Origin: Eretmocerus hayati
Taxonomy: Eukaryota > Arthropoda > Insecta > Hymenoptera > Aphelinidae
Direction: 5' to 3'
NCBI GenBank assembly: GCA_029851415.1
Contig: CM056743.1
Coordinates: 91,362,501-91,426,500, forward strand
DNA: 64,000 nucleotides
Below the pieces are notes generated by a model. It was not told where the DNA came from. It searched no databases and worked only from the letters and a program-made list of their open reading frames with translations. Each line of letters opens with the position of its first letter. Position 1 is the first letter of the stretch. This document shows positions 1 to 11,111 of the stretch, in pieces. A program made the translations under genes and the position numbers.

Positions 1-1440
1 AGGTACAAAAAATACTCTGCGCTTACATATATTCATACAGTCACTGATTTCATTTGTATCATATATATGTACTCTCTGCTGACTGTAATTCAACAGATGA
101 GTGTTTTTAAGCAATCTGAAGTACATATCGTGACATTACATCTCTGACTGTTTCTGCTCCATGTTTATAGGGCAGGAAGTATTGATGACTCAACTTGGTG
201 AACAACGGCTTTCATCCCAAGCTTTAGCTGAACAAGATTAATAATGGAAAGTGCAAGGCTGTGTGACTGATGACATGTTTATATATCAGAGGTAATCAAA
301 ATATATCCACGTACATTTCCATCCTTACATTTCTTCCATGAGTCAGCGTCGATGGAGAAAAAATTTCACTCTACATTTTCTTCTTTCAGGACTTACTCTA
401 GCAAAATGTATGCTCAATAGTAGCATCTGTTCTCAAGTAAATGTACCTGTTCACATTCTGTGCTGGACACAACTTTGACAGTAATTGTTTTGTGGAAATC
501 CATCACAGTCAAATTTGCTCGACCGCTGGCAGAACTCTGCTGAAATCATGAGAGCGTTGTGCCTAAGCAATCACTAACTCTCACATGTTGGCAAATAATA
601 GGTATGGACTCAAGATCTGGTCCAAAATCATCTCTCCATTCATGTCTCCAAGGATTATAATTGCATGCCAGTGGGAGGGCATTCTGCTCCCTTGAGCTTT
701 TTTTGAACTCAGTTGGTATTCTTATTTCTTCGAACATCACCTAAGTGACAAGGATAGGTTGGCGGATCCTTTGCATCTGGTTTCTGTTGACAATCATTTC
801 ATACTTGTATGGCAAGCATCTTTTCGACATGACAATTTCTCATGATTCTATTCGTGTAGTCAGAGTTGTAACATCACCATTAGTTTCTGTTTCATGAACG
901 GATTTCCACATGCACGTCATCTCTCTTTCAGCAAATATTTATCTGAACGAAATTTTAATGATTGCATCTGAAACTTATAGAACAAACATGGCGGCCTCAT
1001 GCGAATTTCGCATGAGGCCGCCATATTGGTTCAAGAACGCGTCGTGGAAGCATATGAGTCAAGAATCAGCGACGGAATTGAGCAAATCCGACTCAGAATG
1101 TCACAATCTTTCAGATGCAATAATCTATATCTTTCTGGAATCGATATTCGCTGGAATAGGAATGACGTGCATGCGAAAGTTCATACATAAATTGGATGTA
1201 GAAAAGATATCGCGGTTCTGATTTCACCAATCAATTTCTGAGGAATTTTCCACTTCAGGTATGTGCTTGCCACACAAATTTCAAATGATTCTGAACAGTG
1301 ACCAAGTGTAAAAAAGCCAGCCAACTCACCCTTGTCACAACTCTACCACGCTCAGTGTTTGTTGTTTGTACAATACTATGTGTGTTTGTAATAAATTATG
1401 ATATTGTGAGCTATACTTTGGGAATGAGAAGTGTAAATTA
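1..1440. other. No gene recognised
   Basis: This AT-rich stretch has only short unconvincing reading frames. The one distinct structure is the perfect palindrome at 988-1024. It may hold the left end of the transposon whose genes start at 1537, but I could not find matching terminal inverted repeats near 1300-1400 and 5200-5400. Confidence 0.5.
988..1024. repeat. Perfect 37-bp palindrome
   Basis: The left arm ATGGCGGCCTCATGCGAA is followed by a single T and then the exact 18-base reverse complement. It is GC-richer than the surrounding AT-rich DNA. Both arms are perfect, so it would extrude as a cruciform or form a very stable hairpin if transcribed. It could be a tiny MITE or a transposon sub-terminal element. 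Confidence 0.9.
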
Positions 1441-1536
1441 TTGAAATTATATCTGAGCTTACGTAGCTATATGTTTCAGGGTCGCGTAAATTGTAAAATA
1501 CTAGTTTCCATTGGGTTTATTTTGCTTGTATCAACA

Positions 1537-2941
1537 ATGAACGAAGGTTACGTTAAAGCGTCATCACAGAATCTACCTAGAGTGGACTTAGAAATGCTCA
1601 TCGAGTATATAAGTACTTCTGACTCATTCCAAGGTTGCGAATTGAGGAATGTTAAAACTACAAGGTAATTTAGTTGAATGTGATATGAACAATACATCTC
1701 TTTTCGGTATGAAATTGATCTACTCCATCTGTCTTTCTCCTAGGTCAATGCGTGCAAATTATGGCGACGTAGCTATAGGATACGTGCAACTTAAGCGCGA
1801 TGGCACGTCATGCACAGTACAAGGGAAAATATGCCCGGAACATAGAGTTCATTCAAAAAACTACACCGTTCATGTAGTCATCAACGAAGAAGAAGAAATC
1901 ATCGAAGAAGCTCAATGCCTTGACTGCGCCGCTTCTGAGGGTGGCTGCAAGCACGCTGTTGCTCTCTTAGCTTGGATCTACCGAAAATCTGAAGAGCCTC
2001 CTCCAACTTCGGTAACGTGCTACTGGAAAAAACCAGTTCTGTCAAGTGTTGGAACGAACATCAAGTATTATACCATCAAAGAGATGGTTGGAAATGGGGA
2101 AGGTGCAGGAGTTGCGGTTTCAAGACCATCTCATGATCCGCTCGTTAATTCAGTTCTCCGAAGAGTTTTACAGCATAACGGGTCTACAGAGAATAATTGT
2201 CACCTAGTTCAATTTTACAGTAAAAATACCGTGCAGAAGTTGTCATTGCATCATCTAGCTGTTTCTTACGATGGTGATAGGAGTTGTTCGAAGAGTTTCC
2301 TTGATTTCTGTAAAGAGGCATTAACTCCTGAAAATTGTGATTACATTTTTAGGAACACAGCAACACAAAGTAACTGTATGTCGTGGTTTGAACTGCGGTA
2401 TGGTCGCCTCACTGCTTCAATAATTCACGAAGCAGCCGTATGTAAGACTCCAGATGGCTCCCTAGTTGAGAAAATTCTGTCTATGAGTAATTATGACAAT
2501 CCAGCTATGGAGCGTGGTAGGCGTCTGGAAAGCCAAGTGCGCTATGAAGTACAGAAACTTCTAATTGAAAATTGGAATGAAGGGAAAGTCAGAACAAGTG
2601 GGCTCATTTTGAGTAGAAATTTTCCAGCTCTCGGTGCTTCGCCGGATGGTTTAACTGAGACAGCTGTTGTGGAGATCAAGTGCCCTTCGAAGGAAAAAAC
2701 TATTGCAAACTATCACGATGGCAAGAATATAAAAAATAAGTATAAAGCTCAGATACAACTGCAAATGATATTTTCGGGAAGACGTATAGGATTCTTCTGC
2801 ATAGCTGCTCCAGATTTTGAAACTAGTAGAAAAGTTACCATCTACAAAGAAATTTATGATCAGGCATTTACATTGGCTGTAATGAGAAGAGCAATGATTT
2901 TCTGGATGAATAATGTATTTCCTCATCTGATGCGCAAATAG
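1537..2941 (+). CDS. SWIM zinc-finger / YqaJ-type nuclease of a two-gene DNA transposon
   Basis: Two exons are predicted: 1537-1664 and 1744-2941. The 79-bp intron starts GTAATT and ends TCCTAG. Splicing joins the frames to give about 441 residues. The ATG at 1537 is my choice of start because it opens the first exon in frame. After an N-terminal part comes a SWIM-type zinc finger (Cys-Leu-Asp-Cys, then Cys-Lys-His). The C-terminal half is a YqaJ/lambda-exonuclease-type nuclease: RGRRLE, then GASPDG (metal-binding Asp), VVEIKCPS (the E-x-K motif) and QIQLQM. In ISL2EU elements such a nuclease accompanies a THAP-type transposase, and one lies convergent just downstream (44 bp away). The role in transposition is inferred. 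The reading frame looks intact. Confidence 0.8.
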
Positions 2942-2984
2942 TTGTATTTTCAAATCAAGCACCATATGATTGTTTCGTTGATCA

Positions 2985-5171
2985 TTATTCTTGAATACTA
3001 GTTTGTCTAATTATTGGAGTTTGTAGATTTACTAAACCACAAACAATATTGACCATGGAATCAAGGTGACCTATTAAATGATTATCTATTCTTGCATGGA
3101 TATCCAATATTCTGTAGTTCCTAATTCGGTTGATCGTCCTCTCAACATGAATTCTGATACTCGCAATTTGCTTCGTCAGTTTAACTTCTTCCTTCGAGCA
3201 CTTAGTTTCTTTTTGAACACTGGGCGGTCGTATCAAGTCGCATTTTTTTTTCTGCAGCAGAGGATCTAGTCCCTTGAACCCACGATCGGCCAAAACACTG
3301 CAGGCTTCGGGTAAAACATCCAAGTAGCCACAGTTTTCGACAACAGACACGTCACTGGCTCTTCCTGCAGCTCCATCGGAGATAAAACTTATAAGACCAT
3401 CTGCCGTAACAGATATCAAATATTTGACTGTGTTACATTTCTTGTAATCAGACCATGACAAAGCCTGGAATAGGGCGTTGGAAGGTTTCTCAATCTCTAT
3501 TTCAAAACAGTCTATAATGCTTTGAACCTTTGAATATCGGTACCTAAATGTAATTGGCAAATTGGACAGAATATCGTCTTTGTTTGGCCAGATGATTAAT
3601 TGTTTGAAAAAATCTGACATTTTATCGACACTTTTCTCAAATACTCTAGCAGCTTGGCTAGCTGATAAGCTGAAGTAGTATCCCAAAATTGAGAAAGGTA
3701 GGTTCGTTCGGATCTTCTTGAGGACCAAATATATGTCTCTCAAACTCAACGAAGCATCCTCTTGCAATAGATCAAGCACATATAAGTTCGCCTTATCTAA
3801 TCCAATGAATGCTGACGGGTCATGCTGTATCATGGGCTTGGTGAATTTCTCGTAGATATCATCTTTTATCAGTCCAATCTTCAGATTTTTTTCATAACTA
3901 TCAGAGGACATCTTGTCAGTACTAGGATGATATGATGAACCGCTATCGAGAATCTCACTTGGGATACTATCAGTTGTCGCATTCAGACTGTCTGATACGG
4001 TGAGCTTCATAACGGATTCTGTGAGTCGATTCAAGTTTTTCGAAGGGACGGGTTTTTCACTACATTGGACTCCTTTCTCGAGCATCCTGGGTGAGGGATC
4101 TGTTTGCGTTTTTTTTTGTATGTAAGGAGCTGAGTTTGGCTATACTTGTGCTCTACGTCAGGTTCACATTGTGTCGCTTGATCCATCGTAGTAGTAGCCA
4201 GATGTACCTTACATTGTACTGCTTGGTCCTTCGTACTTGAAAATAGGTCAATGGCTGTGGCATCGAATAGAGATATCGTGGAATGGTCTGACACACAGGA
4301 AGAATGGATTTTAGTTTAGTGGTATAATCAACAATCTTCATTCTACGAAAGACATGTTAAGGTAAATTTAGAACTCACTCAGCAGAACTAAACGCTTCGG
4401 GCAAAGCTGACAAATCACTTGATACAGCACGATCAGAATAATTTGCTTCAGTACAGTCTGAAGACATTTTCTGAGCGAAATTCAATTCAGATGGAATGCA
4501 ATCAAAGTTGAGAGTTCTGCGAGGGAGCACGGTGCTTTTCAATTTTTTTTGCGCCCCTCTTTCTCTCCATTCAGAGAAGTTTTCCAAGTCATTTTCCAAC
4601 TGCACAAAAAAATTAGTAACGCATGAGCAATCCCCACGAGGTGACGGATACATGAATCAATCTGGTCGCATATTGAGCCGTTGTGGTCACCGTGCACGCT
4701 GGGAGTTATTCTCGCTTTTCGCTGATAATTTCGCGATTTGGGCTAAACGACGAGAGAACGAATCATCTAACTTGAATTCGTCCCCTCGTCGTTAAGCCCA
4801 AATTGTTGCAAAAGTATTGCACAATAGTGCGAACAATTTTATTGAACGTGCACGGTGCACGGTGATCACTCCATCTCAATTCATAGAGCTCAAACAATAC
4901 CAACATCAAAGTGATCTGCACAGCAATATTTTGATTTTTTGGCGCTCTTCCCTGGACTCTCCACAGCGTCGAACCAACGTTGACGTTTGGCAGGATCGCG
5001 AGGAACATTGAGGAATACTTTATTAGGTGCTGTGCACGTTGTGTTAGTACAATCCGGGAAGAAGCAGTATTTGTAAGTTTCCTGGTTGGATTTGATCTCT
5101 TTCTTCATCCCCTCGTGGAGTGATTCACTGGCATGGGACATGATGCTGATCGTCTTATTGATTTCTCTCAC
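2985..5171 (-). pseudogene. THAP-DDE (PIF/Harbinger/ISL2EU-like) transposase, multi-exon, one frameshift
   Basis: Minus-strand gene in pieces. The 5' exon (about 4890-5171) encodes a THAP C2CH zinc finger: CFFPDC, then the Trp in QRWFDAV, then CCADHF. Middle exons lie around 4375-4653 and 4031-4294. The 3' part (2985-4085) is a DDE_Tnp_4 catalytic domain with all three acidic residues visible: Asp in IIDCFE, Asp in LADRGF and Glu in HVERTINR. Between 4031-4294 and 2985-4085 the frame changes at a run of nine T (4109-4117). A one-base length change in that run would make the frames continuous, and the short VQC/TQC-type motif recurs on both sides. So this is either a real frameshift or a homopolymer sequencing error. 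Exon borders other than these are not certain. The THAP domain presumably binds the transposon ends. Confidence 0.75.
4684..4870. repeat. Small foldback MITE inside a transposase intron
   Basis: Outer arms share GTG(G/A)TCACCGTGCACG in opposite orientation. An inner hairpin at about 4737-4803 pairs ATTTGGGCT-AACGACGAG with CTCGTCGTTAAGCCCAAAT. It sits between the THAP exon and the next exon, so splicing could remove it. Confidence 0.6.
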
Positions 5172-5404
5172 AGTGTATCACTATCCACTGAGACATCTAT
5201 CCCGGATCGTGAACAAGTCGTACTATTCTCACTGGAAGTAATATGGTACGAAAAGAGATAAAACTACTAAGAAAGATGGTTATCCTAAAATGTGAGTTTT
5301 GTTACATGCGTTATCATTACCTGATACGAGAGTCTGAGACTGCCGTAGGGATTATTTCAACATGAAAGAGTGTCTAAGAGGAATGAAGATCACCCATCAA
5401 CTAC

Positions 5405-6127
5405 TCATCAATCAAAAGCCTGGATTTGCCGGGTGTCGAGATACAGGACGGGGTGTTTGTGCCATTCAGTGATACCGTAGTGAGTCTCGGTGTGACATTG
5501 GACAGTCAACTATCGTGGAAACCGCATATAAATCAAATTACGAAGAAAGTTAACAAGTCCCTGTATGGTCTCCGGTTCATGAGGGCATGCACAACCGAGG
5601 CTCTACGAATCCGACTAGTCGAGACTCTCATCCAACCACATCTGGACTACTGCACAGTCGTATACCTTGACGCTACCGACGAACTGAGAGCAAGAGTGTA
5701 GAGACTGAGTAACCTATGTGTGAGATACATTTTCGGTATTAGGAAGAGCGAACATATCACCGCGTACCGGGGACGCTTGGATTGGTTGCGTACTGATTCG
5801 CGGAGAATGTACTTCGCAGCCATTTTGATGCACAAGATCATACATCTGGGAGAACCTGGCTACCTCGCTGCGATGTTCACCAGGTACCAATCCGAGCGCC
5901 CCCAACGAGGTGAGGCAGGAGCTCAAGAACTAAAAATTCCAAGGATGCGCCTTGACTATGGACTCAGGTCTTTCCAGAGTCAATGCGCTCGTTTTTGGAA
6001 TTTTCTCCCTTCAGGACTCCAGCGAGTCAAAGAATTGTCCTCCTTCAAAGGGGCAGTGAGAGAGTATTTGATGACACTCCCTCCTCAGAGGATCAATGTG
6101 GGTACCGGGAAATTTTTCAATTTATAA
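5405..6127 (+). pseudogene. LINE reverse transcriptase, C-terminal region
   Basis: The reading frame includes LGVTLDSQLSWKPHI and IQPHLDYC, which are typical of the region C-terminal to the RT palm in insect LINEs. It continues to a conserved tail with ARFWNFLPS. The frame is broken by a TAG at 5699-5701 (between 5426-5698 and 5720-6127). The catalytic palm and endonuclease are absent, so it is a dead fragment. Confidence 0.75.
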
Positions 6128-6416
6128 ATTTTTCCATATGTTTTTGAGTCCAGGGCCCTTGGTTTTAAATTACGTATACTTTTATGGCGGGAGCGGAAAT
6201 TCTGCGATAAACATGGGAGAGCCCTGGCGTCATTTCATTTATTTATTTATTTATTCATTCATTTATTTATTTACTTCATTTCATTTCATCTTAGTGGGTT
6301 ATAAAAGACTAGTCACCAATGTGATAATTGTATCCTTGACCAAATCGAAATTGATTTATATGTATATTGTTTTGTAAGAGTGTTGTTATTATTTTTTGCC
6401 TACGGGCGAATAAAGG

Positions 6417-6450
6417 ATTCATTCATTCATTCATTCATTCATTCATTCAT
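6417..6450 (+). repeat. (ATTC)n microsatellite, LINE 3' tail
   Basis: Eight to nine uninterrupted ATTC units directly follow a GAATAAAGG sequence. This looks like the terminal repeat of the LINE to its left. Confidence 0.9.
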
Positions 6451-7290
6451 ACTGCAGACGTTACCTCCTGCGATCTCATGCTCTCCTAATACTCAGTATG
6501 CCTCTACGCGTCACCTTTCCGTTGTTATTTATATTGTTATTCGAAATTTCGCGATGGAATACTAATTTAATACTATATAGAATAATTGAGATCATGCAAA
6601 ATTGAGATTAAACTTCTCCAGATATTGAACGAGGGATCCGCATCGATTCCGATTGGTAGCTTGCTCCAGACGTTACCTCCAGCAATATCATACTCTCCTT
6701 ATACTCAATATGCTTCCACGCACAATGTTTTTCATTCTATCTATATTGTTATTCAAATTTTACTTTGGAGGGGTACAAAATGTATTCATCGCTCGCCGCT
6801 GAGTATTAAAAGCCCATGGTCGGATGGGAGGTTCAGCAAGAGAAAAAGAGAGAGCTCTCATCACATAGCACACTGCAGACGTTACCTCTTGCGATCTCAT
6901 GCTCTCCTAATACTCAGTATGCCTCTACACATCACGTTCTAGTTGTTATTAATATTATTATTCGAAATTTTGCTACGGAGCACTAACTTAATACTATATA
7001 GAATGATCGGAATCATGCAAAATTGAGATCAACATTTTCAGATATCGAGCGGGGGGTTCCACATCGATCCCGATCGGTAGCTTGATGCAGACGTTACCTC
7101 CGGCAATCTCATACTCCCCTTATACTCAGTATGCTTCCGCACACCACGATTTTGTTGTTATTTATCATGTTGTTCAAATGTTTGCATCAAGACACTCAGC
7201 TTATGCTATATAGAACAATTGGGTCATATGAAAAATCAAAATCGAAAATTTTGAGGTATCGGAAGGGATTGAGTTGGAAATCGACTGTAC
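6451..7290 (+). repeat. ~211-bp tandem repeat, four copies in two alternating types
   Basis: CAGACGTTACCTC recurs at 6455, 6667, 6876 and 7088. Copies 1 and 3 resemble each other more than copies 2 and 4, so the array has a ~422-bp dimeric higher-order structure. It begins exactly where the LINE (ATTC)n tail ends. No coding content is evident. Confidence 0.8.
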
Positions 7291-8422
7291 ATAGTCAAGA
7301 TTGCATCATCTATTTGAGCATATCGCTGATCAGTTGAGAACGGACTCGCTTTATCGATTTCGATGCTGTAGCCCACCTCATCCTCCCCCTCGTGAGTTTC
7401 TTGGAAATTCCTCCTCTTCAGCAACCAATTCCGGAGAGAATAGGCATTTTTTACAGCGCACATCCCATTTTCTCGGAGTGTATGGTGATGGCATGATATC
7501 GGATGATCCGTACTCAGTTCTAGTAACGGAGAACAACGTATCTCTTCCATATTGATAATCTATCTGGAATCAGATATTGTGTGAATGCCAATCGAATTTT
7601 GTATACAGACCAAGAGAAGAAAACTCACTTTCCAGGAAGTATTTCTTCGATCCATCTTTTTTTCTCAACCTCTTTCACGTATATCTTCGAGGCGCTCTTC
7701 AAATTATCATGTAAAGTTCGTATCTGACAACTTGAAGCAATGGAGCCAGAATTCCAAGGAATACCTAAGTATTTCTCCAACCATTCATTGTTTTTCCGTT
7801 CTTGAGGGAGCAACTTAGCCCATCTACGCGGGGCTTTGGAAAGACATATTGTTGGTAGAAATGCATTTTCGAGTGGAACGATGGCCAGTTTTCTGAGCTG
7901 GAGAAGGTTTGTGGATCTCCGAAAGTCCTGAATATCAACGAAGAAACATATTTCCGACCCGAAGTAGCCTCTGCAACAGCTCGTCATGAACTGATCCAAA
8001 ATTCATCAAGACACATGTAAAATCATAAAATCGAACAACGCTTCTGAGAAAACTACAGGGAAAAGTCAAGGAATGGGAAATGGGTACTATGCTCCCCACT
8101 CCCCCCCCTTCTATACGTTGACTTTCCTCCAAGAAGGATGAACAGCTCGCGATCGGATTCTGGCGGAAATTTCTTCCGAGAATCCACGGACGCAGCATCC
8201 TCAACATAGGTATAAGAGTCGCTCCAGCCCATAGCTCGGCAGTCTAGTGCCTCCCATCGTCTGAGCTGGAGGCTCTATATAGATAGTATAGGTGGGCAGT
8301 GTAGACCAGGTCAGAAGCTTATGAGAGGACATGACTATATCTGCGGTCGTGAGTAGCTTGACCGAATAATTGAGAAGAATTCTGTCGATTTGCATATACT
8401 TGTAGTCAGACTAAAACACAAG
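7291..8422. other. No gene recognised
   Basis: Overlapping short frames occur on both strands (the longest is on the minus strand at 7625-7999), but I recognise no family. This may include the degraded left end of the Polinton that starts coding by about 8423. I saw no inverted repeat shared with 30900-32280. Confidence 0.4.
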
Positions 8423-11111
8423 ATGGAGTCATTCGAACTTTACGAAATGAATATTTGGATGCTCATGCACTCTCTCCAAGCGTATGCTCATGATGCTTCA
8501 TTAGAGCTGATTCAGCGGTGGTGAGATTCATGCTCGCTCATGGTTGAGAGTATTCAAAAGTTAGCTATTTCTAGAAAATTAACATGACATGAAGAACAAA
8601 AGTATCAGACATGCCTTTCAAAGCTCGCGAATATTGAGAATAGACTCATGCATTTGTATGTAACGAACACGGAAAAATTTGGGGTTGGACTAGGGGAGCA
8701 ACCTCCCACGTCATCAGTACAATGGGATGATATCTCATCAGTTTTCGAAAATCGCATAAGCTCCGGCGTCATAAGCAACATACTTCATAAAGACATTAAA
8801 CGATTCCTGGAGAATGCTCGAGTACTATTCAGAGAAAAAATCAGTGCTGCCTTGGAATCGTTCTCTGCATTGAAAGTTAATGTCGAACTCTCAGCAGGAT
8901 ATGTTGTTTTGAAGGACGATGCAGAAACTACCGATGTGAAATATTCTAATACAGCCAACCAACCAATTTATGAATCTACTGATTTGAACGAGTGGTATGA
9001 TGCTTTCGTTATCGAACGAATCCTCCATCAAATAGAAGAATTCGAAAACAAGGGCTCTGGATGGACTTCGAAAGAGATTCTGAGTTTGGTGGTCAATATG
9101 AATCATTATCAGCCCATACACGGAAGTTCACACATACCTTTACCAGCACCAATACGGGAGAAACAAGCATGTGTGAATGTCGTGAATAGAGACGAGGAAT
9201 GTTTTGAATGGGCAGTGCTCTCCGCTCTCCAGTCTGCGGAGAGTAATCCTCATAGGATCACCTCTCATGATTCTCATGCAAACGAGCTCAATTTCCGTGG
9301 GATCAATTTTCCGGTCACTCTCAAGCAAGTACAAAAATTTGAGGAGCAAAACGATGTGTCAGTCAATATTTTTCTTCTCAAGAAACGAAATAATTCTTAC
9401 TCAGTCTGCACAGCTCATTTAACAAATTCGCATGAAGCCAAACACGTGAATCTACTACTTATTCAAGATTATTATATTGATGAAGAAAATGGTATAGAAG
9501 AGGGGCAAATGTCGCTGAAGTTTCGAAATATCATTATTTGTGGATCAAGGACTCATCCAAACTAGTGACACGTTTCAACGGACGAATCCATATCTGCGAT
9601 CGATGTCTACATTATTTTGTGACAGAATAGCAGCTAAAAGATCATCAGATAGATTGTACTCAATTGAGTAGATGTAAAATACAGTTACCTAGCATAGAAA
9701 ACAGTAAACTATTCTCCAAGGAGTATAAGAATAGAGAAAAAGTGCCGTTTACCATATATGGAGATTTTTAGAGCATACTTAAACCGTCGACTGCTCGAGC
9801 TACTTTTCAGGATCATCAAGCATTCAGAGATGGCTACTACTTGAAGGATAGCTTCGACGATTCAAAATCGTATTATCGGAGTTATCGGCAAGAATCGGAG
9901 CATGATGGTCGTTTAGGTATATTAACACCAGCTCAATGGTTTGTGAAAGAGCTCAAGAGAATAGCATTTGAGTTGGATGCACTGTACAAGAATCCCAAGC
10001 CGATGATTTTCACGGATGATGAAAGAGACCTCGAATTGGCTGAAAAATGTCACATCTGCCAAAAAGCCTTCACGCATGCGGACAAGAGAGTTCGCGATCA
10101 CTGTCATTCAACAGGTAAGTCCCATTATTTGGTTGAACCTCATCTATCATTTACGCTGCTATAGTTTCCGTTTTGATTAGATTTCAGGCCTTTTTAGAGG
10201 GGCTAGCCATTCCAGATGCAATCTTCCATATCAGTTCTCAAGATATATTCCCACATTTTTTCACGGACTATCTAATTATGATAGTCACCTAATTATTACA
10301 GCACTCGCTTCAGATGAGATTCTGAAAGGGCGTACATCAGTTCTTGCGGAGAACAAAGATCGTTATATAAGTTTCACAAAATATGTAGATGGGACTGTCA
10401 TCAGTTTCAGATTCTTAGATTCTTTCCGATTCATGTCATCATCTCTGGAAAGATTGGCTAGCCATCTACCTCACCATACCATCACGACTAGAACCTTCCA
10501 AGCTGATGGATTAACAAATGATCAAATCAAACTTCTCACGAAGAAGGGCGTATGTCCTTACGATTATACTAGCTCTTCCGAGAGATTGAGCGAAACACAG
10601 TTACCAGCAAAGCAAGACTTCTATAGTAAATTGAATCAATTTCCTATCAATGATGAGGATTATGCGCATGCTCAAGAAATATGGGAAAAGCTCAACATAC
10701 AAACTCTTGGGGAGTACTCAGACATCTACTTGAGAACAGATGTGCTACTCCTAGCAGATATTTATGAGAATTTCCGCTCAACTTGCATGGCAGCATATGG
10801 TCTTGACCCCGCACACTACTATACTACACCGGGCTACAGTTGGGACTGTGCTCTGAAGATAACGGGGGTGCAATCGGATTTGATAACAGATATTGATATG
10901 TTATATATGGTGGAGGAAGGTGAGATATATTATTTAAATATTCACTGATGAATTTGGCACAACTTTTTCTCTTCATATTTCAGGCATTCGCGGAGGGATC
11001 AGTATGACTGCTAACAGATATGTGAAAGCAAATAATCCATACATGGAGAACGGCTATGATCCTACTCAGCCAGAACATCATTCAATTTATTTAGATAACA
11101 ACAATCTATAT

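Larger units (their letters stand above)
1537..5171. mobile_element. ISL2EU-like DNA transposon (coding core)
   Basis: The pairing of a YqaJ nuclease gene with a THAP-plus-DDE transposase gene in tail-to-tail orientation is the known arrangement of ISL2EU elements. The coordinates cover only the genes. Terminal inverted repeats and target duplication were not identified, so the true ends lie outside this span. Confidence 0.65.
5390..6450 (+). mobile_element. 5'-truncated non-LTR retrotransposon (CR1/Jockey-like), 3' end
   Basis: The segment carries the C-terminal end of a LINE reverse-transcriptase ORF followed by an AATAAA-type signal and a 3' tail of ATTC repeats (6417-6450). A second TTTA/TTCA-rich simple repeat lies at about 6235-6280. 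The 5' end is missing, as in most LINE copies. Clade assignment is tentative. Confidence 0.65.
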
